From the NCBI GenBank assembly GCA_012963185.1, contig DTWD01000214.1:1-7570 (forward strand): 7,570 nucleotides of DNA. Reading direction: 5' to 3'. A program made the position numbers and the translations under genes. Shown here one piece after another: positions 1 to 6,751 of the stretch (its first letter is position 1; every line of letters begins with the position of its first letter). The stretch comes from Acidobacteriota bacterium. Lineage in GTDB: Bacteria; Acidobacteriota; Vicinamibacteria; Vicinamibacterales; UBA8438. The notes under the pieces were generated by a model. The model ran no database searches. It saw only the letters and a program-made list of their open reading frames with translations, and was not told where the DNA came from.

Positions 1-212
1 ATCCTTTTCACTATGTTTCCGCACAAACGAGAATCACATCAGCCTGCTAAAGATAGCGGATTCAGTAGCATATAACTGAAAGTTGTTTTATTCCTGATTT
101 CGGTAATTTGAAGGATGGACTCTGTCACTCGCCATGCAAAATTCCAGTGATAAGCTGGACACACGGCACTCATGGGTACGCATCTATTACCAGATGACGA
201 CGGAGGAGACAC
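1..212. other. Non-coding leader upstream of the YVTN propeller gene
   Basis: No convincing gene is seen in this stretch on either strand; the short open frames that enter it are shadows of the gene starting at 213. It contains the inverted repeat at 61-80, a TATAAC hexamer at 71-76 that could serve as a -10 element (no good -35 is seen at the right distance), and a strong ribosome binding site GGAGGAG at 202-208. It is therefore most likely the promoter and leader region of the downstream gene. Confidence 0.5.
61..80. repeat. Perfect 6-bp inverted repeat, possible operator
   Basis: TTCAGT (61-66) and ACTGAA (75-80) are perfect reverse complements separated by 8 bases. The right half overlaps the TATAAC hexamer at 71-76. 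The geometry would suit a dimeric repressor site over a -10 element. It could also be a weak hairpin, since it is followed by T-rich sequence, but six AT-rich pairs are too few for a confident terminator. A repeat this short can arise by chance. Confidence 0.25.
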
Positions 213-1226
213 ATGACTGGACTCACAAACTCACTGCGGGCGGTTCTATTACTCTTCGTCTGCACCGCGACCTTCGGGTTGAACAGTGCCGGTGCCCAAA
301 CAGCTCCGTCGGACCGTCTCTTAGTCTTACTAAGAGACGCCAGCGCACTAGCCATCGTCGACCCGGTAAATAGAATAGTTTTGGGACGCGTAGAGACCGG
401 AAGAGACCCGCACGAGGTCACCGCCTCAAGTGACGGTCGGTACGCGTTTGTAACGAGTATGGTCGATGGAATTTCCGTGATCGACATCGCGGCACAGCAA
501 GAAATTCGTCGCGTCAATCCTGGCAATGGCAGCGGCACTCATGACGTCGTCTTTTCAGACGGTAAGCTCTATTTCACCATCGAAGGATATAAGTCTATTG
601 GCCGTTATGATCCGGTCGCTGATGAAATTGAGTGGACTCTTGGCATCGGCCAGGAAGGCACTCATATGCTGGTGCATGACGCGGCCACGAACACCATGTT
701 CATGCCAAACACGCGGTCCAATTCCATCACGGTAGTCGACAATATTGACGCCGGTCCAGCAGCAGCGACGCTGACGGTTATCCCTGTTCCAGGCGAACTT
801 CCGGAAGGTCTTGACCTGTCCCCAGACGGCCAGGAACTCTGGACCGCCACTCTTAACGATGGCGGCATCTCAATTATCGACGTGGAAAGTCGTCAAGTCG
901 TCGAGACGCTCGACCTCGGCATGCGAGATGCGAACCGCCTCAAGTTTACCGAGGATGGTCGGGTGCTAATCATTGACGGGGAAGCCGCCTCATTGGTCGT
1001 CCTGGATGCAGCGTCACGCGATGTAATTAAACGAATTAGCGTAGGTTCGACTGATACTGGCGATGGCGCCGTACTTGTTGCGCCGAATGGCACCCATGCC
1101 TACCTGGGATTACGAGCGGCTGACCGCGTCGCCGTCGTCGATCTCAACACACTCGCCGTCATCCACGAGATTGCTATGGGTGATGGGTCTGGTCCCGGCT
1201 GTATGTACTGGATACGATCGAACTAG
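213..1226 (+). CDS. Secreted YVTN-family (WD40-like) seven-bladed beta-propeller protein
   Basis: The 337-residue product starts at an ATG six bases after GGAGG (202-206). Residues 1-28 form a signal peptide with a hydrophobic core (VLLLFV) and an AGA|QT cleavage site, so the mature protein should be periplasmic. The rest is a run of about 40-residue repeats of the form 'DG-x-x-(A/L)-(Y/W)-(V/T)...I-x-(V/I)-(I/V)-D', for example near residues 63-95, 195-225 and 275-320. This is the pattern of YVTN/surface-layer-type propellers; about seven blades fit the length. The end (GSGPGCMYW) resembles the GxGPDGMAW closing motif of this family but is altered. No catalytic residues are recognisable. Relatives often sit near quinoproteins and may bind partners or metals, but no specific role can be assigned. 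It ends with tandem in-frame stops TAG TGA (1224-1229) and converges on the next gene with a 22-bp gap. Confidence 0.85.
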   Translation: MTGLTNSLRAVLLLFVCTATFGLNSAGAQTAPSDRLLVLLRDASALAIVDPVNRIVLGRVETGRDPHEVTASSDGRYAFVTSMVDGISVIDIAAQQEIRRVNPGNGSGTHDVVFSDGKLYFTIEGYKSIGRYDPVADEIEWTLGIGQEGTHMLVHDAATNTMFMPNTRSNSITVVDNIDAGPAAATLTVIPVPGELPEGLDLSPDGQELWTATLNDGGISIIDVESRQVVETLDLGMRDANRLKFTEDGRVLIIDGEAASLVVLDAASRDVIKRISVGSTDTGDGAVLVAPNGTHAYLGLRAADRVAVVDLNTLAVIHEIAMGDGSGPGCMYWIRSN

Positions 1227-1248
1227 TGACAGTAATTGTTACGCGCCA

Positions 1249-2154
1249 TTAATTTTCCAGTTCATCAACGATGACCTGAATATTCCGCCTGACGCCTTCG
1301 ATATTGGGAGAGTCATAACCAGCATATTGTGACGGGATGGTCCATGCCTCGGCGATTTCATCAACACTTCTTCCGGCGGCACGTCCCTGTCGTACCATCG
1401 CCAAAAAATCACGATTAAAAGCGGCCCATTCATTGAGGTCGCTCCACTCCATCTGAGTGCTGTGCCCGGTAATGATCGTGTCGACATTTCGAATCGTGTC
1501 ATGCGCTTTTTGTGCCGTGTCAGAAATCGCGACTCCACTCCCTCCGTTTTCAGCATCAAGAAACGGTACTCGCTTGCCGAGAAACGCATCGCCAGCATGC
1601 AAGGTGCGCAACGCCGGAAACACCACCCAGGCATCGCCACCCGTATGGGCACGACCAAAGTGGTAAAGGTCCACCTGATCAGAGCCAGTGCCAATCGACA
1701 ACGTATCACTGAACGTACGTGTCGGAAGGCCATGACCATTCGTATCGGCAAAGACGTTCACAGGGGGTTCGGTGCGTCCCGTGTACGGTCTCATCACTTC
1801 CATATTTGATTTTGTCACTTCATGCGCCACAAATTCGACCGTGGTTGAAAACGCAACATTTCCACTGACATGGTCGCCATGACTGTGCGTGTTAATGAGC
1901 GTCGTCACTGGGTTACTGGTCAGCTGGTTAATCTGGGCCAAAATCGGCTGTCCCCACTCTGGATTTTTCGTATCAACAACGACCACACCATCCGTCGTCA
2001 CGAACACAGCCGTATTGCCGCCGCCGCCTTCACCCCGCAGTACAAACAAATTGTCTTCAAGCTGTTCGACCTCGATCACCTTTGGCGTATCTTGAGCCAC
2101 AACAGCGACAAGCGACAAAGTACAAATGAAAGCAAGGACTATCGTACGTTTCAT
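1249..2154 (-). CDS. Secreted metallo-beta-lactamase-fold hydrolase
   Basis: The 301-residue product has an ATG at 2154, six bases after GGAGAG (2161-2166 on the opposite strand). A signal peptide (residues 1-20, VVA|QD) indicates periplasmic export. The complete binuclear zinc set of the metallo-beta-lactamase superfamily is visible: H90, H92, D94 and H95 in the THSHGDH motif, H170 in GRAHTGGD, D189 in LHAGD, and H231 in TGHS. The VVVVDT strand (57-62) before the motif is also typical. The length and the AHTGGD/HAGD pattern resemble the group that includes class B3-like lactamases, SoxH-like proteins and the zinc metallohydrolases found near quinoprotein genes. The substrate is unknown; calling it a beta-lactamase would be unsupported. 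It lies 122 bp downstream of the metzincin gene on the same strand. I see no clear terminator between it and the convergent propeller gene, and no strong promoter in the 122-bp gap. Confidence 0.9.
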   Translation of the reverse strand: MKRTIVLAFICTLSLVAVVAQDTPKVIEVEQLEDNLFVLRGEGGGGNTAVFVTTDGVVVVDTKNPEWGQPILAQINQLTSNPVTTLINTHSHGDHVSGNVAFSTTVEFVAHEVTKSNMEVMRPYTGRTEPPVNVFADTNGHGLPTRTFSDTLSIGTGSDQVDLYHFGRAHTGGDAWVVFPALRTLHAGDAFLGKRVPFLDAENGGSGVAISDTAQKAHDTIRNVDTIITGHSTQMEWSDLNEWAAFNRDFLAMVRQGRAAGRSVDEIAEAWTIPSQYAGYDSPNIEGVRRNIQVIVDELEN

Positions 2155-2276
2155 GGTCGTCTCTCCATACTTCGTAACTATGAAAACATCTTCGGGTTTT
2201 GAATCACGTGTGTATCTTGTGACACCTTGACCAAAATGTCGAGATAAGTATCAATCCGACGCCCCGGGATGACCGG

Positions 2277-2765
2277 CTAATCAATGGTCGTTCCTGATGG
2301 GTCTGTATCAGGACTCACGTTGCCAACTGGGCGTTTGTACAAAATCTTCGCATGCAGGCGATCCTTATCGGTCACAACGACCGGATCCGGTCCCATAATC
2401 GACGGGCCCGGTACAAGATTGAGATTCGCGGTGTGTCCAGGAATGAACCCCAGGAGATGTGCCATCTCATGGATATAAATTGAATTGTCGCGGGTTGGTG
2501 AGCCATTTGATTTATTAAAGCTGACCCTGCCACCAGTGAGCGGTATACCGGCGCCTCCAGGAAAACCAGACGCCCGCCCTCCCTCGCTGGCCTTATCGAA
2601 TTTATCCGCATACAAAAATACGATGGGACCTGAGCCGTCCGGATTCAAATACACAGTAGTACCAACTCCGTGCGTCTTCGTTGTAATGGCCGGACTCACT
2701 ACCGTCCCACCCATGAGATCAGACGCCAACGCAATCGCCTCTCGGGCACGCGGGGATGTATTCAC
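2277..2765 (-). CDS. Short metzincin-like zinc metalloprotease, possibly N-terminally truncated
   Basis: The 162-residue product starts at GTG (2763-2765), nine bases after a GAGG (2775-2778, opposite strand). In-frame stops TAG, TAA and TGA lie immediately upstream, so no longer in-frame start exists. The zinc motif reads HEMAHLLGFIPGH: H99, E100 (general base) and H103, with G106 and H111. It is followed by SIMG (122-125), which fits the Met-turn of metzincins such as matrixins. The tail (LYKRPVGN...SPDTDP) resembles the C-terminal ends of environmental matrixin-like proteins. In a canonical metzincin (HExxHxxGxxH) the third ligand would be residue 109, which is Pro here; H111 is two residues later. 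No signal peptide is present, which is odd for a protease of this type surrounded by secreted proteins. It may be a remnant of a longer gene or a genuine small protein. The family call is fairly secure; activity is not. Confidence 0.7.
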   Translation of the reverse strand: MNTSPRAREAIALASDLMGGTVVSPAITTKTHGVGTTVYLNPDGSGPIVFLYADKFDKASEGGRASGFPGGAGIPLTGGRVSFNKSNGSPTRDNSIYIHEMAHLLGFIPGHTANLNLVPGPSIMGPDPVVVTDKDRLHAKILYKRPVGNVSPDTDPSGTTID

Positions 2766-3047
2766 TCTCTATTACCTCAATCTTCACCATTAGCACGTAA
2801 CTGGTTCTTACTATTGCCCGATGATTATGCTGGTTACGAATGTACTGTGGAAGAAATCGTGATGGTAAGCCGTAGTCAATTTTGTTACGGCGCGTAATAT
2901 GACTAAATCTCATCTATTCATCAAGTATTAACACCGAATCACCGACGCTCCCTGTCCTCAAGTTCTTTATACCAAAAACTAATTTCCAAGAGCCTGAAAG
3001 CACTGTAGGCTAAACAACGAATGAGTTTCAGGATGTAAGGAAAGCCA
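2766..3047. promoter_or_regulatory. Divergent intergenic region between protease and quinoprotein genes
   Basis: The 282-bp spacer separates a leftward and a rightward gene, so promoters for both should lie here. AT-rich candidates for a -10 exist near TTATAC (2967-2972) for the quinoprotein gene, but no good -35 is placed correctly, so I do not define a promoter. The ribosome binding site AAGGAA (3037-3042) precedes the quinoprotein start. A small palindrome lies at 2885-2897. A 64-codon leftward frame crossing 2719-2913 shows no family resemblance and overlaps the protease gene in another frame, so it is not called. Confidence 0.4.
2885..2897. repeat. 5-bp inverted repeat TTACG-gcg-CGTAA
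   Basis: TTACG (2885-2889) and CGTAA (2893-2897) are perfect inverted copies around a 3-base centre. The position between divergent genes would suit a small operator, but the repeat is short and no second copy was found in the spacer. Confidence 0.2.
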
Positions 3048-5228
3048 ATGATGACCAGTGATTTCAGACACTTCAAATTGCAAAGCCTCACCCTTTTATT
3101 CGCTGCCGTTGGCCTCCTGACAGCGTCGACAACATTCGCTCAGCGCCTACCGGGCACTGAAAACGGTGAGTGGCGCTATCTTGGAGGAGACGCGGGACAC
3201 ACGCGTTCCTCAAGCCTCGATCAAATCAATGGAAGCAATTTTGATGATCTCGAGGTGCAATGGATCTGGCGAAGCGACAATTTCGGACCGAACATCGACT
3301 ACTTTTCGCGTTCCACGCCGATCTATGCGGACGGCATCCTCTATACGGTTGCCAGTACGCGTCGACAGGTGGTCGCCATTGACCCGGCAACAGGCGAAAC
3401 TCTTTGGACGTTTCGCGAACCGGAAACCATTCGCCAACTTCGGTCACCTCGCCAGGCGTACGGTAAGGGCGTGGCCTATGCCGAGGTGAACGGCCGCGGA
3501 GTGATCTACATTACGAGTCCCGCGTTCTTCTTGTGGGCTCTTGATGCCAAGACCGGATATCCCTTGGAAAACTGGGGCGCTACCGTACCATTAGATGGAT
3601 TTGGTGACACGGGTGTCAACGACCTCATTCCACCTCTCGTCTCTGACTGGGGGCGTTGGGTCGACCGTGGTCCGTCATACGATCCGAATTATGGGATCCC
3701 GAGGGAACTCGGCATGGTCACAAGTTCAGCCCCACCCATCGTCGTCAACGGTGTCGTTGTGGTTCTCGTCGGCCATCAACCGAGCTACGGACAAACTCGT
3801 ATTGAAAACGTACCGGGCGACATTATGGGCTTTGACGCGGCCACCGGTAATTTTCTGTGGAAATTTCATGTCATCCCGCGACCTGGCGAGGTTGGTCACG
3901 AAACATGGCACAACGACGCGTGGCAATGGTCAGGGGACATGTCTTCATGGGCACCGGCATCGGCTGACCCCGAGCTAGGCCTCGTGTACATCGTAACCAA
4001 CGCGTCCACCGTCCAGAGTTACGCGGGGCATCGACCAGGCGACAATTTATTTGGAGGCTGCATCCTGGCCTTGGATGTTCAGACCGGAGAACGACGCTGG
4101 CACTACCAAATTCATCGCAGTGACCAGTGGAACTATGACCTCCCAACCCCACCGATGCTGATGGACTTGACGGTTGATGGACAGCAGATTCCGGCACTCA
4201 TCCAAAACACCAAGCAAGGCCTCGTTTTCGCGTTCAATCGAGAAACGGGCGAACCAATCTGGCCTATTGAAGATCGTGACGTCTTTCAGACACAAGTGCC
4301 TGGGAACTACACTGCGGCCAGGCAGCCCTTCCCCACACGACCAGAGCCGGTCGACCCGATTGTTACTAATGGTCTGACGGAAGAATTCGTTGTTGACTAC
4401 ACACCCGAACTCAGGCAACGGGCTCTTGAGATCTTAGAGCACTACCGAGTTGGTGGACTCTATGTGCCCGCACTGCCAGAAAATCACGAAAACGACTACT
4501 ACAACAATGTTGGCTGCATCGGTGGAGGCAACATCATTCCGCATCCACCTGTCGCCGACCCAAGTACCGGATTGATGTTCGCGTCACATCGCCGAAACTG
4601 CTTCGCGCCGAGTTTTATGGCCCCAACAAACGGTATCGATGAAGATGACCCGAACTATGCCGTCCCGAGTGACACGGGGGCCACTCCAAACGACACGCCA
4701 ACCACCGGCACAACAGTCGCTGCATGGCTGCCCGGTGGGTTTCGACAACCGACAGCCGCGCAAGAATCGTTTGTTTCGGTCACGGGTCTACCTAGGCTTG
4801 ATGGAATCCGACTCTTCAAACCAATGGACAATCAGCTCACTGCTTACCAAATGAACACTGGTGAGAAGTCATGGTCATTACCCGTCGGTGCAACCGCTGA
4901 AGTTATCCGGAATAACCCGCTCCTGGCTGATATCGACATTCCCAACGCTGGAGGCGCTGGTTGGTCTATTCAAATGGTTACAGGAAACCTACTGGTCCAG
5001 ACTCGTTCGTTGAGTCAAGGTACAGGCCAATTTGTGCCAGACGCACCCTTGGAACTTCATGGGCGTGACAAATTCACGGGAGAAATTCTTGGAACCGTGG
5101 AACTCCCCGCTCCTGGCCAGTACGGCATGATGACTTACATGCACGACGGCAAGCATTACATCGTCGTACAGATTGGCAGTGTGCAGACTGACTTCCCTGG
5201 TTCACTCGTCGCCTATGCACTGCCCTGA
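3048..5228 (+). CDS. Periplasmic PQQ-dependent dehydrogenase-like quinoprotein (eight-bladed propeller, no heme domain)
   Basis: The 726-residue product starts at ATG 3048 (or the adjacent ATG 3051) after AAGGAA (3037-3042). Residues 1-31 are a signal peptide (TFA|QR). The mature protein carries repeated PQQ-propeller motifs of the type 'hhxxDxxTGxxxW': AIDPATGETLW, GFDAATGNFLW, ALDVQTGERRW, AFNRETGEPIW and AYQMNTGEKSW. The block 361-389 (WNYDLPTPP ... NTKQG) aligns with the active-site region of membrane glucose dehydrogenase and methanol dehydrogenase. The lysine of NTKQG (K389) matches the PQQ-contacting Lys493 of E. coli glucose dehydrogenase, but the expected catalytic Asp is Asn362 (codon 4131-4133). 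There is no CxxCH heme motif and no vicinal Cys pair; the cysteines are 338, 490 and 518. Substrate and electron acceptor are unknown; alcohol or sugar oxidation is the family norm. It ends flush against the convergent transporter gene. Confidence 0.85.
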   Translation: MMTSDFRHFKLQSLTLLFAAVGLLTASTTFAQRLPGTENGEWRYLGGDAGHTRSSSLDQINGSNFDDLEVQWIWRSDNFGPNIDYFSRSTPIYADGILYTVASTRRQVVAIDPATGETLWTFREPETIRQLRSPRQAYGKGVAYAEVNGRGVIYITSPAFFLWALDAKTGYPLENWGATVPLDGFGDTGVNDLIPPLVSDWGRWVDRGPSYDPNYGIPRELGMVTSSAPPIVVNGVVVVLVGHQPSYGQTRIENVPGDIMGFDAATGNFLWKFHVIPRPGEVGHETWHNDAWQWSGDMSSWAPASADPELGLVYIVTNASTVQSYAGHRPGDNLFGGCILALDVQTGERRWHYQIHRSDQWNYDLPTPPMLMDLTVDGQQIPALIQNTKQGLVFAFNRETGEPIWPIEDRDVFQTQVPGNYTAARQPFPTRPEPVDPIVTNGLTEEFVVDYTPELRQRALEILEHYRVGGLYVPALPENHENDYYNNVGCIGGGNIIPHPPVADPSTGLMFASHRRNCFAPSFMAPTNGIDEDDPNYAVPSDTGATPNDTPTTGTTVAAWLPGGFRQPTAAQESFVSVTGLPRLDGIRLFKPMDNQLTAYQMNTGEKSWSLPVGATAEVIRNNPLLADIDIPNAGGAGWSIQMVTGNLLVQTRSLSQGTGQFVPDAPLELHGRDKFTGEILGTVELPAPGQYGMMTYMHDGKHYIVVQIGSVQTDFPGSLVAYALP

Positions 5229-5231
5229 TCA
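5226..5231. other. Abutting convergent stop codons sharing the palindrome TGATCA
   Basis: The quinoprotein stop TGA occupies 5226-5228 and the transporter stop, read on the opposite strand, occupies 5229-5231. Together they form TGATCA with zero bases between the genes. No hairpin with a T-tract is seen at or just beyond the junction in either direction, so transcripts probably overlap into the opposite gene unless Rho-dependent termination operates. Confidence 0.9.
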
Positions 5232-6644
5232 CCAAAGACCCAGCAAACTCCACCACAGGCTCCCGACTCCCAACCAAATACTGATATTGACGACGCTGAT
5301 AATGGCACCCAGTTTCCACCAGGTGCCAATATCAACGTTGCCTGACCCAAAGAGAATTGGGGCAGCCGCAGTGCCGTAATGCGTCATTGACGCAAACAAA
5401 TTACTAAAAAACCCCAGTAGTAGGGCGGCCAATAACGGCGGCGTCCCGACCGCCAGAGCAAGAGCCAGGAACGGCGCATACATTGCGCTGACATGCGCCG
5501 TGTTCGAAGCAAATAAATAATGCGAATAAAAATAGATCAGACTCAAACTTAGAAACGCCACCAGCCAATGGCTGTCGCCCAGCAGACTCGACACCTGCTC
5601 TGTAAACCAATCCAGCAGACCGAGCTGTCCTAACTGACTCGCCATCATCACAAGTACCGCAAACCAAATCAATGTATCCCACCCTCGGCGTTCTTCAAGA
5701 ATGTCGTCCCACGCCAGTGCCCCGCTCGCCAGCATGGCCGCGACGCCAGCTATCGCTGTGGTGGTTGCGCTAATTCCGACCTCCCCACCCACAATCCAAA
5801 GTGTTAACAGCAGAACAAACACCGTCAGTAGGATCTTCTCGTCACGACACATCGATCCCATCTCTTGCAACCGCTGCTGAGCTAACGCGGGCGCTTCTGG
5901 AGTTTGGGTGATCTCCGGCGGATAGAGTCGATAAATCAGAAACGGCACGATTAGCAGACTCAGCAAGCCTGGAACACTCGCAGCGACCGCCCAGCGTACC
6001 CACGTAATCTCAATACCTTGCTGACCAGCCAACTCTGCGACAAGCGGATTTGCCGCCATCGCCGTCAGAAACATCGCACTGGTGACCACCACACTCTGGT
6101 AAGCCGTAAATGTCAAAAATCCAGCAATGCGGCGCTGTGTGCCCTGCGCGCTATCACTACCGAGCGACAGGCAGAGTGACTTGAGTACCGGATAGATCAC
6201 ACCGCCACCGCGTGCCGTGTTACTCGGTATTGCCGGTGCCAACACAAGGTCTGTCGCAACAATCCCATAGGCGAGCCCCAAGCTGCTCTTTCCTAAGAGA
6301 CGCATGAAATGGTAGGCAATCCGAACACCCAACCCCGTTTTCACAAACGCCGTCGCAATGAAAAATGCAGCGACCACCAACCAGACGACCGTACTCCCAA
6401 AGCCTGCGGTCGCCTCCGCAATCGTCAACGTCCCCGAGACTACCGCAAACGCCACCGCAACGAATGCGGTCGCCCCCATCGGCATCGGACGAAGAATAAT
6501 GCCCAATACCGTCGCCACGAAGACGGCCAGCAGATGCCATCCCCTCGGATCCACACCAGCCGGAACTGGCACCAGCCAGAGCACAGCTCCGACACATACA
6601 ACCGTCATCAGTCTAAACGCGTTAACCCGTGGTGCTTGATCCAT
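5229..6644 (-). CDS. DASS-family (CitT/SLC13-type) dicarboxylate/anion transporter
   Basis: The 471-residue product is an inner-membrane protein with about a dozen hydrophobic segments, the usual length for this family. The two SNT signature motifs of the divalent anion:Na+ symporter family are present as an internal repeat: S141-N142-T143 in PSNTARGGG and S380-N381-T382 in ASNTAH. The first, followed by GGGVIYP, and the later MTHYGT (420-425) are typical of the branch with bacterial CitT/TtdT and chloroplast 2-oxoglutarate/malate translocators. Substrates are likely C4-C6 di- or tricarboxylates; coupling (Na+ symport or exchange) cannot be told from sequence. The ATG at 6644 has no recognisable Shine-Dalgarno sequence. 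It lies downstream of the lyase-like gene on the same strand but is separated from it by an intrinsic terminator, so it probably has its own promoter in the roughly 50 bases before it. Confidence 0.9.
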   Translation of the reverse strand: MDQAPRVNAFRLMTVVCVGAVLWLVPVPAGVDPRGWHLLAVFVATVLGIILRPMPMGATAFVAVAFAVVSGTLTIAEATAGFGSTVVWLVVAAFFIATAFVKTGLGVRIAYHFMRLLGKSSLGLAYGIVATDLVLAPAIPSNTARGGGVIYPVLKSLCLSLGSDSAQGTQRRIAGFLTFTAYQSVVVTSAMFLTAMAANPLVAELAGQQGIEITWVRWAVAASVPGLLSLLIVPFLIYRLYPPEITQTPEAPALAQQRLQEMGSMCRDEKILLTVFVLLLTLWIVGGEVGISATTTAIAGVAAMLASGALAWDDILEERRGWDTLIWFAVLVMMASQLGQLGLLDWFTEQVSSLLGDSHWLVAFLSLSLIYFYSHYLFASNTAHVSAMYAPFLALALAVGTPPLLAALLLGFFSNLFASMTHYGTAAAPILFGSGNVDIGTWWKLGAIISVVNISIWLGVGSLWWSLLGLW

Positions 6645-6654
6645 TTGTTTCGAG

Positions 6655-6682
6655 ATTGTCAGGGTGGTTACCCAGCAGTGAA
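6655..6682 (-). promoter_or_regulatory. Weak candidate promoter for the transporter gene
   Basis: Read leftward, TTCACT (6677-6682, four of six to TTGACA) and GACAAT (6655-6660, four of six to TATAAT) are 16 bases apart. They sit between the terminator of the upstream gene and the transporter ATG at 6644. The predicted transcript start would fall only a few bases before the ATG, giving a nearly leaderless message, consistent with the absence of a Shine-Dalgarno sequence. The match is weak and could be chance. Confidence 0.25.
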
Positions 6683-6691
6683 GATGCCATC

Positions 6692-6727
6692 AAAAAAAGG
6701 GCCGAGACCCCATCAAGGTCTCGGCCC
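6692..6727 (-). terminator. Intrinsic (Rho-independent) terminator of the lyase-like gene
   Basis: GGGCCGAGACC (6699-6709) and GGTCTCGGCCC (6717-6727) form a perfect 11-bp GC-rich stem with a 7-base loop. Read leftward, the stem is followed by seven T residues (A-tract 6692-6698 on the given strand). It begins about 25 bases after the stop of the gene at 6752-7570. There is no T-tract on the other side, so it acts in the leftward direction only. Confidence 0.93.
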
Positions 6728-6751
6728 CTAAATCAATATCATCTAGATAGC

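Noticed and set aside
1232..1242. GTAA-ttg-TTAC between the convergent genes as a terminator
   Set aside because: The stem has only four pairs and no T-tract follows on either strand.
1249..2154. Calling the metallo-beta-lactamase-fold protein an antibiotic resistance enzyme
   Set aside because: The zinc ligands are shared by the whole superfamily, and nothing in the sequence or neighbourhood points to beta-lactam substrates.
213..2154. Lipoprotein signals in the YVTN propeller and metallo-hydrolase (Cys17 and Cys11 in the leaders)
   Set aside because: The residues before each Cys do not match a lipobox (FVC and FIC rather than L-x-[AG]-C), and both leaders have standard signal peptidase I sites downstream.
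1235..2889. The shared TTGTTACG words near 1236 and 2882 as a repeat family
   Set aside because: Only about eight bases match and the flanks differ; this is expected by chance in a window of this size.
2719..2913. A 64-codon leftward frame in the divergent spacer as a separate gene or the missing N-terminus of the protease
   Set aside because: It has no signal peptide, no recognisable motif and no ribosome binding site, overlaps the protease gene in another frame, and joining it by a frameshift gives no protease-like sequence.
4131..4139. Reading the W-N-Y-D motif as a lanthanide-dependent (XoxF-type) signature
   Set aside because: The extra Asp two residues after the catalytic position is a lanthanide marker in XoxF methanol dehydrogenases, but the same D-x-D spacing also occurs in non-lanthanide glucose dehydrogenases, and the first Asp is Asn here. 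The overall sequence is not XoxF-like.
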